Assembly (NCBI RefSeq): GCF_014640555.1
Contig: NZ_BMHE01000041.1
Coordinates: 1 to 64,000, forward strand
Length of the DNA stretch: 64,000 bases
Direction of reading: 5' to 3'
Origin: Paenibacillus marchantiophytorum
GTDB lineage: Bacteria; Bacillota; Bacilli; Paenibacillales; NBRC-103111
Part shown: piece by piece, positions 8,501-18,408 of the stretch
Numbering within the stretch: the first letter of the stretch is position 1
Layout: each line of letters begins with the position of its first letter
Translations under genes and position numbers: made by a program
The notes under the pieces: generated by a model
Database searches by the model: none
Seen by the model: the letters and a program-made list of their open reading frames with translations, nothing else
What the model was told of the DNA's origin: nothing

Positions 8501-10854
8501 ATATCCGAATCAAAGATCAAACGGAGGGGAAATATTACTTCTTCAGCAGTGCCTACAATTTTGATAACAAGGCTCCAACTGTACATTTCAGCAAAACAGA
8601 GGTCGGCTATGCCAAACCATCGCATAGTATTGATGTTGTGGCAACAGAGCTGTACGCGTCTGCCGGAATGACAACCAAGTATCAATGGATACCTACAGCG
8701 GCAGCGCCGCCGGATGAATTATCGGCGAATTGGAAATCCCTTCCGGGCAATAGCGGGACGGTGGTTATTGATAATTCGCAGATGGCTCCAGGCGAAGTCC
8801 TCGACTATACCCTATATGTGTATGCCACAGATGGATTAGGCAACGGAGCCATCACGCATACGGGCTCTTTCAAAATCTCCAAAGAAGAACATACGCCGAT
8901 TGAAGTCCTGAAGTCGGACCTCGTCTCTTTGGAAGGCAATGAATCGGATGGCTATTATGCCATCACGAAGATTGAACTTAAAAGCGTGTCCAAAGAGGGC
9001 TACGAATATGCAATTTCCACGGATGACGGAGCAACATGGCATCCATGGCTGCCCTACAGCAACTTCATTAAGGTCGAAGTGGCAAGCAGCAACGTCGAAC
9101 AATTGAAGCTCAAGGTCAAATTCAAATCAAATTCCGGTATTGTCAGCAACGTTGTGAATGTGGATACGAGGGATTATTCCTCTTCCATGGATCCGATTTA
9201 TGGACTTGCCTCCCAGAATACACTGCGGCCGGTGGCTGGCAATGCCTTGCTGACCATCACGGTGAAGCCTGGCATCAAAGTAGTGCCTGCGCCGATTACT
9301 GAGAATCAAATACTGCCTGTACGGACGAAGGGCAATAACTTTGAAGTTAGCCTGAATGGCGTATATACCTTTGATCTTACGGATGTGACGGATGATACGC
9401 GCAAAGATAAGTTGGTTATCGTTGTGAAGAACGTGGATAATACGGCGCCAAAAGGATCAATCGAACGAAGTGTAGTCGGTCCAACAACGGAGAATGTCCG
9501 TGTGAAACTTACGACCGATGAGGACGTTCGCATCAAGAACAACGAGGGGCGTTCCACTTATCTATTCACTGAAAACGGCACATTCACATTCGAGTTCGAG
9601 GATGAAGCAGGGAATGCGGGCACGGCTACAGCCGTTGTTGATACGATTGACAGAAGTCAGCCGTCAGCTCATATCGTGAAGTCCTACAGCTACGGAAGTC
9701 GCGGCGAGAAGACGTTCAAAACGGTAAAAGATGCCATGGGTCATGTGGTTATGGCGCAGGGGGCAACCTTCGGCGTTGAGAAAAACCAAGCGAGTGACAA
9801 AGATTTCATCATCGTAAGAAAACCGAAACAGTCCACGCTGTATGAGAACGGCGGAGTGGAATTCACCATTGCGGACCAGATGGGCAATACTTCCGTCCTG
9901 GAGGAGAACATCACGACGATTGTCACCAAGCTGCCGGATCCTGAGCTTATCGAATACGCCTTTGTTAATAACAACGGTCAACTGCTGACTCTGGATCAAA
10001 CAGCCCTGATTGGCGGCAAACGGTATGCCAAAGGCAAAATGAGAGTTACCCTTCACGGCAAAGTGGATGCGCCTAATCAAGTTTTCCGAGGAACGGTGCC
10101 AGTTGCGGAAGGAGCAGGCTACGTTAATCTAATCAGTGATGTGACTGGGAAGTATGACTATACGATGACTTACGGCACGAATGGCGAGATACGAGTGGCC
10201 TTGAGCGATCTTTTAGGAAATACGAATATCTCGCTCATCAGGGTTGAAGGGCTCGACAATACAGCTCCAACCATTCGCCTGAATAGTGCTTACATCGCGA
10301 TTGCGCAAAACAAGAAAGACTTCAACCCGCTTGTCGATCTTGGCGGCTATACGGTTTCAGATAATGTCTCAGAAGCTCGCAATCTCAAAGTTACGGTAGA
10401 TCAATTGGACATTTCCAAGCTGGGCAAGCAATCGGTGATCTATACCGTTACGGATGAAGTTGGCAATTCAACGAGCATCAAACAAGAAGTCGTCGTGCTT
10501 TCAAGCGCTGGTTTGCTTATCGTGGGCAATGATCAAGTCTTGTCTTCCGCATCCAGTGAAAGCATTTTATTGGATCGAAATGATATTACGTTCACGATTT
10601 CGGGTTACAACCTGATGAATGTTGATGGGGAAAGTAAAGTCAATGAACGCGGAACCTTCGATATTCTATACCACAGCGGTCTATATCGAGAAGGGCAGAT
10701 GAAGTATATTGCTCAGAAAATCACGATGGAGCAGCTGATCAACCATAAATTCGAAGTTGTTTTCCCGGAAACCGGTTGGTATACGATCATTGTTAGAACA
10801 CAAGAACGCGAGAGGGAGTTTGCTACCTTCTTCATCGGCAGAATGAATAAATAG
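5578..10854 (+). CDS. Giant secreted Ig-like repeat protein, no visible anchor
   Basis: Extracellular protein of 1758 aa with a Sec signal peptide (about 1-33, cleavage near ASA-AS). I do not recognise a named family for the N-terminal 780 residues. Later parts contain Ig-like beta modules introduced by short DN(K/T)AP motifs near residues 785, 996, 1286 and 1559; the last resembles DUF5011-type domains (SVIYTVTDEVGNSTS). No SLH domains, LPXTG motif or C-terminal membrane anchor are seen. GTG start with GGAGG 8 nt upstream. It sits 32 bp after the protease and 29 bp before an SLH protein, so it may be retained on the surface through its operon partners. Adhesin or scaffold is a guess. Confidence 0.85.
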   Translation: MNIRLKKRISMFMAGCLLLTTLLTSLTAGIASAASTNTDYLDTYIYGAKVVNHKDMPSWSSSYDSAELNFFSVFMRVAYPCGAKQLPGISFSMEGDDYDCKDREFTDKDVDRVNGFFNGYINVSQIPELKRIAEGGTARFLVKAGKLDSTTNNGAYIKAFTNGTERWYEHSTSSEADKVNVDSGWLTFGPNDTIQVQTETNGSDTQVNNIRIYFADIDLPTISDYTFTSNGREHDNTKINQKELFIKKDQKINLTYNFNEPVKAHESVLVTKLTSHYLFTNPAGTGLPASGKNQSMKLSLDANELTDYTKVLPYVYTGSDFHHTGNLPISDGGELETHRLNDESLWTQIDEAEFHDTAGNPLTLDGGFKKPSSASSQFLQDKIVNPFDYASGQGYRVIIDAVPPKYTSSANGIQPDIVTGSTLNKGDVIDFKVQLTEDSEVKAGLNVGGLYLLFNNGMKAYYYSGENSSIWTFRATVSENDLDVSLLKALALTHNEKPDQSDKGVIQDYAGNLLMDAANASKSDNNDPSQRVPNTKIDWAKLSIDNTKPILSYIYENGGATDAVYQKTGKIKIDANDPSITTPPLDPDEPGKVRPGSGIYRPLNLTGSTPESSPGVGLVYYQWSRSELNPLAAKNADQFAAVKRYSLTGLQPREGLYPGELPDVNLMVVNNKTNSLMPPSEAFTPENSGKWYLHTWTADMTWDTARELMQVNKMKTYKSSNAAQYDGWINEYKVAHPGSSDTDAQLYADGKAMEAVGQYKNLSVWTPNDFKQDDSNWVYGTGIISIDNKAPVVSAHITGGNNMAEVKASVEASDEHSDIDPNQLLFQWVEFDGLPQEISWKRVPDSRTVTTRNEVLNNGKYVLHLRAVDKAGNQTDTVMKEQAIVNSNVNIRSAFLPESSEQYMRSRDIAFSIEGVSVAEAVYAFSSSAVVPDASAFKAFDLASNAPTPDPGSSVTGAVYTALKDTSLNGTQYLHIRIKDQTEGKYYFFSSAYNFDNKAPTVHFSKTEVGYAKPSHSIDVVATELYASAGMTTKYQWIPTAAAPPDELSANWKSLPGNSGTVVIDNSQMAPGEVLDYTLYVYATDGLGNGAITHTGSFKISKEEHTPIEVLKSDLVSLEGNESDGYYAITKIELKSVSKEGYEYAISTDDGATWHPWLPYSNFIKVEVASSNVEQLKLKVKFKSNSGIVSNVVNVDTRDYSSSMDPIYGLASQNTLRPVAGNALLTITVKPGIKVVPAPITENQILPVRTKGNNFEVSLNGVYTFDLTDVTDDTRKDKLVIVVKNVDNTAPKGSIERSVVGPTTENVRVKLTTDEDVRIKNNEGRSTYLFTENGTFTFEFEDEAGNAGTATAVVDTIDRSQPSAHIVKSYSYGSRGEKTFKTVKDAMGHVVMAQGATFGVEKNQASDKDFIIVRKPKQSTLYENGGVEFTIADQMGNTSVLEENITTIVTKLPDPELIEYAFVNNNGQLLTLDQTALIGGKRYAKGKMRVTLHGKVDAPNQVFRGTVPVAEGAGYVNLISDVTGKYDYTMTYGTNGEIRVALSDLLGNTNISLIRVEGLDNTAPTIRLNSAYIAIAQNKKDFNPLVDLGGYTVSDNVSEARNLKVTVDQLDISKLGKQSVIYTVTDEVGNSTSIKQEVVVLSSAGLLIVGNDQVLSSASSESILLDRNDITFTISGYNLMNVDGESKVNERGTFDILYHSGLYREGQMKYIAQKITMEQLINHKFEVVFPETGWYTIIVRTQEREREFATFFIGRMNK

Positions 10855-10883
10855 ACAGGCAGACAACGAAGGAGCCATTGTGA

Positions 10884-13800
10884 ATGAGAGTTATTAGGAA
10901 ATGTTTGGCTATTCTGATATTCGTTACACTCGTTATGAACTTTCCATTAGCCGTCTTGGCTGATGGACTTAATGCCAAAGACGTGACGGTGCTCAGCAAC
11001 AGCTTTATCAAAGTAACCGTCGATAATCACTCCGGACGATTCGCGATTCGTACTGTGGATGGACAGCCGGTGCGCAAGAATGATCAGCAAGTGGATATGA
11101 TGTTTAGAGGTGATGATCCAGAATCATCGTTTACGACGTTCCGGATTGACGGCACGGACTATATTTTCGGTAATCCTTATAAATTTGGCGTTAACTTCCT
11201 ATCCGAAGTGACGCCTCCCAAGATTGTCAACAACACCGATGGGACAAGGCAGATTGAAACGGTCTGGACCATCAAAGGCGTAGAGATCAAACAAATCATT
11301 ATGTTGTATATGGATGTCAAAGATAAGAAGAATTCCGGCAATGTGAATGTCCGTTACGAAGTGACCAATCACTCGGGTGCAGATATTCAAGTGGGTTCAC
11401 GGATTCTGCTTGACACGATGGTCGGGGGCAATGACGGGCCTGCGTTCCAAGTGGGGACAGCTTATAAAGTGCCTTTGCAAGTTGAAAGAAAGCTCGTCGA
11501 TGAATCCAAATTGGACGGGAGCATTAGCCCAGAAGAAAAACCATTGTATACATTGCCTGCCTATTGGGTGATGAAGGACAAATACGATCTGACGAACCCG
11601 CTCGCGACCAATGTGGTCGCCTATGGTTTTAATAATTTCTCGGAAAAAGATATTAACATTGTCGATGAGATGATCGTCGGTCATTGGAATAAAATGGCCA
11701 ATACCAAGTGGGATTATCAGGTTAATCCTAACTTGGATTTCACAACAGACACCAACGATTATGGTACTGCCGATTCAGCGGTTGCCTTGTACTGGAACCC
11801 TGATCCTGTCGTGAAGGGAGCAACGAAGACATTTGAAACGGTATACGGACTTGGTGAAATTGTAGAGCCAGACAAAGTTTTTTCCATCCGATATATCGAT
11901 CCTGTCAATCAACTGGCAACGACCCCAGATGGCAGTGCCTATGACAATGAGGGCGTGTTTAATGTTGTTGCCGAAATAGAAAATTTGCCTGCTTTCCAAA
12001 TGGAACAGTCACGGATCGATGCCGAACTGCAGCTGGCTAACGGGCTTAAGTTCGTCGATCTTGACGAAAGAGGGCAGATCAAACGCGATGGCAATGGCCA
12101 TATCATGACCAAAACATCGGATAGATCTTCGATCTCGTTCAAAAAAGAAGCCACGCCGGAAGAAGCGCAAAATGGCATCCAACCCAAATTTAAGCCTGGG
12201 GAAACCGTAACGGCTTCCTTCAAAGTCGTAGCGAAGGGCAAAGCATGGCCGACGACCAAAGAGTATATGCTGACGGCCAGCAGTCCTGAAACCGAATTAA
12301 AGCTGGAAAATGTGAAAGATGAATCGATTAAGGCGCAGTACACGTCCAATAAGGCTAACTTTGTCTTTTTGCCTGCTGTAGGCCAAGGTTCACAGACATT
12401 CGTGTATGCGATGTCGCCTAAGGAAGCTTATACGACGGATGTGAAATACATTACGCTCAATTTAAGCAATATTGAAGCTTATAATACCGGCAATGCAACA
12501 GCCGAACCGAATTTCGACCTCTATCTGAAGGAATCCGCAACGGGGCACCGCTACAAAGTGCCTGTGAAGAACTCCGTGATCCTGCAGCCGACGGGTGACG
12601 GGCTTGTCGGAGATATGCGGATTACTTACCGCACCGGCGACCTTGTCGACACCAAAGGTGCTGTCATGAAGGACGCCGACGGCAAGGAAATGAGAGATTT
12701 GGGCGCTGCCCTGCCGCTTGGCGAATATCAAGTCGAGATCGACTACAAAGGCGATAGCGGGGATGACCCGGACGGCGCCAAACTGTACGATATCACGACG
12801 AGCCAACGTTTTGTTGTCAGCGAGAATGAAGAAGCCAGAGTGAAGAAGGCTAATCTATTGGCCGTCGTGAAGAAGATGGTTAATTTAGGCCAAGGCTTGA
12901 CAGATGCAACGAAAAAGGAACTGGAAGAGGCCTACCCTGGGTATACCGTAAATGGCAGCTTCCAAACACATAAGACACTTTTTAACCAAGTGAAGGGCCT
13001 ATTGGAGCAAGGGAGTAAACTTGCCGATCCTGAACTGGATCTCACGACGATGCTGCCGGAAGCTCGCGTACCGGCTTATCGCTTGGTAGCTTTTGAGAGT
13101 GAAGAAGAGCTGGACAAGTTCAAAGAAAAAGCCGAGCAAACCCATCAGGAGGTACTCGTTGAAATTCAAGGGATGATCAACCGTATCGGATCAGGCAATG
13201 AAGCCAAATATGTCGTCGATACGAAGTCGGAGCCCGCGATTATTAATAAAAGCGTCGCTTACCGCGGGAAGGACATGGTTTTCTCGAACGGACAGCTGGA
13301 TGTCTTAGGACTTGTCGGGAAAATTCCTGGTTACAAAGGGATTCCTTTCTTTAATACGCTGAATGTAAAAGGGGACGGCTTGCTGACCGTGGCAAGCAGC
13401 GGCTTTGTTTTCCATCAGGGAGAATGGACGCTGGATTTCTTCAACGGCTTTGACAAGTCCTTAGCGGAAGGAGAAAAAGAGAAGAAACCGGACAAGGGCG
13501 GCGAAGACGAGTCGTTGAATGGCTCCTTGAAATGGGCAGCCGGCGAGCTTGGCGATCGGTTGAATCCGCTTAGGCAGCTATTGATTCACGATGTTTATTT
13601 CAACAAACATAGTTTGTTTGCAGCGCCAAGCTTTTCGATTAGCGGATTCGGATTGAAGTTCAACGATTTCATCCTGCGTGAAGACGGCGTCTCCTTCGGA
13701 GGAAGCATTGCAATGAAAATTGCGGATGCGGAAATCAGGAACGTCAAATTTAATGACAAAGGTTTTGTGGGCATTGATGCCGATTTGAAATTCGAGTTGT

Positions 13801-16800
13801 CGAAGAGCATCGGTCTCATTGACAGTTCTGAATCAGAGGGTGAAGACGAGAAACTGGCTTCCGGGGAATTCAATCTCGTACACTACGAGCAAAAGCAAGC
13901 GGGGGTCGTGAACAAATACGATCTTAATTTTGATGCTAATCTTCGCGGCATTACGCAGGTACATGTCGAGATTGCCTTCAAACAGGTTGCAGACAAGCGG
14001 ATTCTTCCCAATGTCATTGCCTTCTCGGCGGACTTGGGCGATCCCGGTATTATGATCGCGGGCGGGACGTATTTGACCAGCATTCGCGGAGCGATTCGTG
14101 AGCTGGCAGATACGATTGCTGGAGGATCCAGCGATGTTCCTTTGACCATCGAGGCCGGAGCCGACGTCACCTTTGGCGTGAAACCGGCAACGTTCTACGG
14201 CAGCATCGATATGACATTGAGACGATCCGGCATTAAGCTGGTCGGTAGAATGGACTATCGGGCGAGCTCAACGTCTGATCGCGTAGAGATGCTCAAAGAG
14301 GCCACGGTCTCTGCACAATGGATGACGCCTTGGTTCGTCAGCGCATCCGCCGAAATCGATGTTATGGGTTGGGACTTGATCATCGGGAAAGCTTCGATCT
14401 TCCTGGGGCAGAATCTACTGAAAAACCGCATCGATTTCGAAGGCTTCGTCAGCGCGAGAGTCCAGGTGCCAGGCAAAGTGCCAATTCTCGGGGGCATGTC
14501 TCTCGGAGGTGTCTCCTTGGGAGCCAACAATGACAAGATGTGGGGCGGCGTCTCCATCCTGTTCTTTAGCCTAGGCATCACCTATTACTTCAACGGAGGC
14601 GTCGAATTCGGTACATCGGGAGAAGGCTTGCCAGAGGGACTGCTTTACTTGCAAGTGCAGGATCCGGAGACAGGACCGAAATTGGTCGTATTCGGAGAAG
14701 GCGTTCAGACCATGGCGACATCATGGGTGTCCAAAGAGGATGCTGTTCATGAAATCCAGTATCACAGCGTCGCTGAAGGTGTTGAGATGTTGGATAACGG
14801 CTCCATGAACGTCGGAATCGGTGGCATTAAAGTAGCGGACGAAGGAAAGATTCATGAGATTCCGATGAACAAGATTACTGGCGATGCCCTGCTTGAGCTT
14901 ACTTATAACGGCCTAACAGCGCCTAATTTTGTATTCAAAGACAACAACGGCAAAGATTATAAACTCATCTATGATGAAACCAGAACGAATGCTCAAGCAA
15001 ACGCGTTTACACAACAAATAACAACGGATGGCGTTTCATCTAAGAAAGTCTACATTGCTATTCCGCATGATCGCATTGGCGGAAGCATATGGAAGCTGTA
15101 CGCAGATCAAGCTGTAGAGTCCAAGCTGTTGAACATTCCGCAAGTGGCGCAGCTTGACGAAATCAAGCTGGATCCAAGTCAAACGGATGCGAATAAGTTT
15201 ACCGCATCCTGGAAAGTGAATCATGCCAAACCAGGCGACAAGGTCAGCCTGTATCTCACCAAGGATGCCGTGAGCGAAACGAAACAGGCATTCAATGAAG
15301 AGATCAAGGCTCCCGGCGATGCGGGATTAATTATCGCCAAAGACTTGAATGTTGCTAATTTAGGTGGATTGTCCGGCAGCGTAACATCCGGACAAACCGA
15401 AATAGATGTCACGAAAGTGCCTCTTCTTGGCGACACGGAAGATATTCGCGGCTTGCTGTCGCAAGGGAATTATTATTTGCGCGCGGAGTTGAAGTCAGCA
15501 AGCAACTTCCAGACGAAGACGACGAAGAACAAGTTCGACATCATCGATCCGCTTGCACCGTCACCTGTCAGTGACGTCGTAGTAAAACCAGCAGGCAACG
15601 GTTATTTTGAACTGTCCTTTAAGCCTGCGGGAAGAAAGTTGAACCAAACCGATGCGGAACTCAGCTATGCGATTGATGTTCTTCAGGAAGCCAATGGGAA
15701 ACTAGGGGCATATCCGAACTTCGCATCGCAGCAATGGACAGAAGCGGAGCTCGCGCCTTACTGGAATAAGACAAGCGGCAAGTACGAACATATTCGTCTT
15801 GGCGGCTGGACAGCGAACTCCAACTCAAGCGAAGTCAATCAAGCGAGCTTGGCCGGTCAGCCTGTGGAAGGGAAAATCAAGTATACCGGCTTGGAAGTTG
15901 GACAATCGTATGTTGTTGGCGTTTCGGCAGCAGCCAAGCCGTCCAAAGCAGCCGACAAGCATCAGAACGATCATTATGCAGAGCGAGTAAACACGGTTAG
16001 CACACTATTGCCTGTACCAAGCAAGCCCAAGCTTACTGCGCAAGTCAGCCAAGCGAAGCAGCTCAGCGCTGTGCCAAGCTCCTTCCTGGAAGTACTGACG
16101 AATCAGAAGGAGCAAAGCATTGTCATTACCTCGGATCAAAAAAATGTGGAGGTAGAAGCGATCTATGACGACAAATCAATCGGCATAATAGGGCTGGCGG
16201 ATCAGTCGACAGGCAGCGCAGGCAAGCTGCAGTTCACTACGTTTAAGACCGATGGCAAATATGCCATTGAACTTAGAACACGGAATAAAACGACAGGTGA
16301 TTACTCCGTCACGATGCTGTATTTAACGGTCGATACGATGGCGCCTGTGATTTATATCGATACACCGTTAACGGGCGAGCGGACGAAGAACGGTAAAATC
16401 AAAGTGTCCGGCACTACGAGCAATGATGCGACGCTCCAGGTCAATGGTCAACCCGTTGCGGTAAGCCAGAACGGCAAGTTCGTAGGCGAAGTGGCGGCTG
16501 TCAGCAGCGATGCGACGTTCAGCATTGCCTTTGAAGCAAGCGACCTTGCAGGGAACAGCAATAAGGCATCTGTTATGCTGACCAATGGCGCATTTCAGGT
16601 ACCTGTTGCCTTGGTGCTTAGAAAAGTACCGAACCTCAAAGTAAACGAGTCCGCACAAGTGAAGGCCTACTTACGGATGGCTAACGGCAAGAATGAGGTC
16701 GAGGCGGATGCCAGCAAGCTGACCTTCACCAATTACCTCGGAGAAGCGATCTCCGTAACCGGAAACGGTGCTGTGAAAGCACTGAAAGTCGGAGCGGGCA

Positions 16801-18371
16801 TTGCCAAAGCGGAGTACAAACTATCAGATGAGATGTCGCTGCAAGCGATGACAGTTGTGAACGTGGAAGGCACAATTATCGCCAATACTTCTGGAATAGC
16901 GAATAATGGCAAAGCGACCAAACTCAACATCATTTCCGCGGGAGATTTAACGGACGCAGCGCTTGTATATCGCTTGTATCCTAAGTCTGAAGGGACACCG
17001 GTTGCGCCTGTCTATCAGGATGATGTGAGTGGTTGGCTGCCAATTCCTGCCGATGGAATTATACCTGCTGTGGAAGGTGACAAATTGGCGGTTGCCAAGC
17101 AGCCTAAGGGCGGCAAGCTGAATATCGGGGTTACCGGACTTATGCCAGCAGCTATTTGGACAGTTAGTAGTGGCGGCGCTGGTGGCGGAGGAATGCCTCC
17201 AGCCAATTCGGATATTCGGGTCGGTGGCGAGAAAATTGCCTCCGAGCGCAAAGATGATCGTATCTATGCGAAAATCGCTGATTCGCTGGGAATGAATAAC
17301 GGCAAATCGACGCTGCTTATCCAATCTGAAGATAAGACGGCTAACGGTTACGAGTTTGACATTAGTCAAACAAGGCTGGCACAAGCGGCCAACAGCAAGC
17401 AAACGATCAGCTTTGAATTGCCGTTTGCCGAATTAGCCTTCCCGGCTGCAGCAGCCGTTGGTATTAAACAAGATCTGAAAGTGAAGATCGATAAAAATAG
17501 CAGCCGTGTACAAAACAGTTTCCGACAGATTGCAAACGAGCTTCAGGCAAATGTGCTGGGCGATGGGCAAGGCGCTAGCTTCGATCTTCCATTGCCGAAT
17601 GGCTACAAAGATCGCAGTGTTAATGCCAAAGTAGCCATCCCTGCGAATATGAACCCCAAAGAAATTACAGCCGTTGTCGTGCGAGATGCGAATGGGAATT
17701 GGACAACGGTGCCGTGGAAGCTGGAAGTAGTGCATAATCAGCCTTATGTCAGTTTGACGTTGACAGGCAGCGGCAGTGTGGCCTTCTTCAGCAATCATAA
17801 GAATTTCGTCGATGTCGACGAACAGGATTGGGCGAAACAAACCATTAGTGAAGCAGCCGGCCAACTGTTCATGCTGGGCAGAACAGCCGATCGCTTCGAT
17901 CCGAATCTTTCTATTACAAGAGCGGAGTATCCTACAGTGCTACTGAGAGTGCTTGGTCTGATGAATCAACAAGCGGTTCACTCCTTTGCTGATATTAACC
18001 AGGAAGACTGGTACAGCCGGAGCGTAACAATCGCAGCAAATCAAGGAATTGTGGATGGCTTCCAAGACGGGACCTACAAGCCTAATGAGGAACTGTCGAG
18101 AATGGAAGCAATGATCATGGTTAGTCGCAGCTTGAAGCTGATTGGCGCTAATAGCGCGATCACGGAAACCCAAGTGAACGAGACGCTTGGCGCATTCAAG
18201 GACGATGCGTCCATTCCGGATTGGGCCCGAGAAGCAGTTGCTTTGTGCATCAAGGCCGGCGTTATTACAGGACAGGATCAATCGATCAATCCTGCGGCCC
18301 CTCTCACCAGAGCGCAAGCAGCGGCGATTGCCATGAGACTGAGTCATCTTATAGTCGTGAGCAATCCTTAA
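10884..18371 (+). CDS. Giant S-layer homology domain surface protein (2495 aa)
   Basis: Secreted protein (signal peptide about 1-26) anchored by three C-terminal SLH domains (about 2307-2490; motifs TRAEYP, SRMEAM, TRAQAA), which in the family bind pyruvylated secondary cell-wall polymer. The N-terminal 350 residues are beta-rich and unrecognised. About 840-1240 is a long stretch of beta-strand-rich repeats. An Ig-like module lies near 1810-1900, followed by a Big_2-like module. A Gly-rich linker (about 2094) precedes a domain just before the SLH block that has a counterpart in the next gene. ATG start with GAAGGAG upstream. It probably forms part of a wall-attached surface structure with its neighbours. 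Confidence 0.9.
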   Translation: MRVIRKCLAILIFVTLVMNFPLAVLADGLNAKDVTVLSNSFIKVTVDNHSGRFAIRTVDGQPVRKNDQQVDMMFRGDDPESSFTTFRIDGTDYIFGNPYKFGVNFLSEVTPPKIVNNTDGTRQIETVWTIKGVEIKQIIMLYMDVKDKKNSGNVNVRYEVTNHSGADIQVGSRILLDTMVGGNDGPAFQVGTAYKVPLQVERKLVDESKLDGSISPEEKPLYTLPAYWVMKDKYDLTNPLATNVVAYGFNNFSEKDINIVDEMIVGHWNKMANTKWDYQVNPNLDFTTDTNDYGTADSAVALYWNPDPVVKGATKTFETVYGLGEIVEPDKVFSIRYIDPVNQLATTPDGSAYDNEGVFNVVAEIENLPAFQMEQSRIDAELQLANGLKFVDLDERGQIKRDGNGHIMTKTSDRSSISFKKEATPEEAQNGIQPKFKPGETVTASFKVVAKGKAWPTTKEYMLTASSPETELKLENVKDESIKAQYTSNKANFVFLPAVGQGSQTFVYAMSPKEAYTTDVKYITLNLSNIEAYNTGNATAEPNFDLYLKESATGHRYKVPVKNSVILQPTGDGLVGDMRITYRTGDLVDTKGAVMKDADGKEMRDLGAALPLGEYQVEIDYKGDSGDDPDGAKLYDITTSQRFVVSENEEARVKKANLLAVVKKMVNLGQGLTDATKKELEEAYPGYTVNGSFQTHKTLFNQVKGLLEQGSKLADPELDLTTMLPEARVPAYRLVAFESEEELDKFKEKAEQTHQEVLVEIQGMINRIGSGNEAKYVVDTKSEPAIINKSVAYRGKDMVFSNGQLDVLGLVGKIPGYKGIPFFNTLNVKGDGLLTVASSGFVFHQGEWTLDFFNGFDKSLAEGEKEKKPDKGGEDESLNGSLKWAAGELGDRLNPLRQLLIHDVYFNKHSLFAAPSFSISGFGLKFNDFILREDGVSFGGSIAMKIADAEIRNVKFNDKGFVGIDADLKFELSKSIGLIDSSESEGEDEKLASGEFNLVHYEQKQAGVVNKYDLNFDANLRGITQVHVEIAFKQVADKRILPNVIAFSADLGDPGIMIAGGTYLTSIRGAIRELADTIAGGSSDVPLTIEAGADVTFGVKPATFYGSIDMTLRRSGIKLVGRMDYRASSTSDRVEMLKEATVSAQWMTPWFVSASAEIDVMGWDLIIGKASIFLGQNLLKNRIDFEGFVSARVQVPGKVPILGGMSLGGVSLGANNDKMWGGVSILFFSLGITYYFNGGVEFGTSGEGLPEGLLYLQVQDPETGPKLVVFGEGVQTMATSWVSKEDAVHEIQYHSVAEGVEMLDNGSMNVGIGGIKVADEGKIHEIPMNKITGDALLELTYNGLTAPNFVFKDNNGKDYKLIYDETRTNAQANAFTQQITTDGVSSKKVYIAIPHDRIGGSIWKLYADQAVESKLLNIPQVAQLDEIKLDPSQTDANKFTASWKVNHAKPGDKVSLYLTKDAVSETKQAFNEEIKAPGDAGLIIAKDLNVANLGGLSGSVTSGQTEIDVTKVPLLGDTEDIRGLLSQGNYYLRAELKSASNFQTKTTKNKFDIIDPLAPSPVSDVVVKPAGNGYFELSFKPAGRKLNQTDAELSYAIDVLQEANGKLGAYPNFASQQWTEAELAPYWNKTSGKYEHIRLGGWTANSNSSEVNQASLAGQPVEGKIKYTGLEVGQSYVVGVSAAAKPSKAADKHQNDHYAERVNTVSTLLPVPSKPKLTAQVSQAKQLSAVPSSFLEVLTNQKEQSIVITSDQKNVEVEAIYDDKSIGIIGLADQSTGSAGKLQFTTFKTDGKYAIELRTRNKTTGDYSVTMLYLTVDTMAPVIYIDTPLTGERTKNGKIKVSGTTSNDATLQVNGQPVAVSQNGKFVGEVAAVSSDATFSIAFEASDLAGNSNKASVMLTNGAFQVPVALVLRKVPNLKVNESAQVKAYLRMANGKNEVEADASKLTFTNYLGEAISVTGNGAVKALKVGAGIAKAEYKLSDEMSLQAMTVVNVEGTIIANTSGIANNGKATKLNIISAGDLTDAALVYRLYPKSEGTPVAPVYQDDVSGWLPIPADGIIPAVEGDKLAVAKQPKGGKLNIGVTGLMPAAIWTVSSGGAGGGGMPPANSDIRVGGEKIASERKDDRIYAKIADSLGMNNGKSTLLIQSEDKTANGYEFDISQTRLAQAANSKQTISFELPFAELAFPAAAAVGIKQDLKVKIDKNSSRVQNSFRQIANELQANVLGDGQGASFDLPLPNGYKDRSVNAKVAIPANMNPKEITAVVVRDANGNWTTVPWKLEVVHNQPYVSLTLTGSGSVAFFSNHKNFVDVDEQDWAKQTISEAAGQLFMLGRTADRFDPNLSITRAEYPTVLLRVLGLMNQQAVHSFADINQEDWYSRSVTIAANQGIVDGFQDGTYKPNEELSRMEAMIMVSRSLKLIGANSAITETQVNETLGAFKDDASIPDWAREAVALCIKAGVITGQDQSINPAAPLTRAQAAAIAMRLSHLIVVSNP

Positions 18372-18408
18372 ATTCTGAGATGAGATCAATAGAGCGGGAC
18401 GGTGCAAT

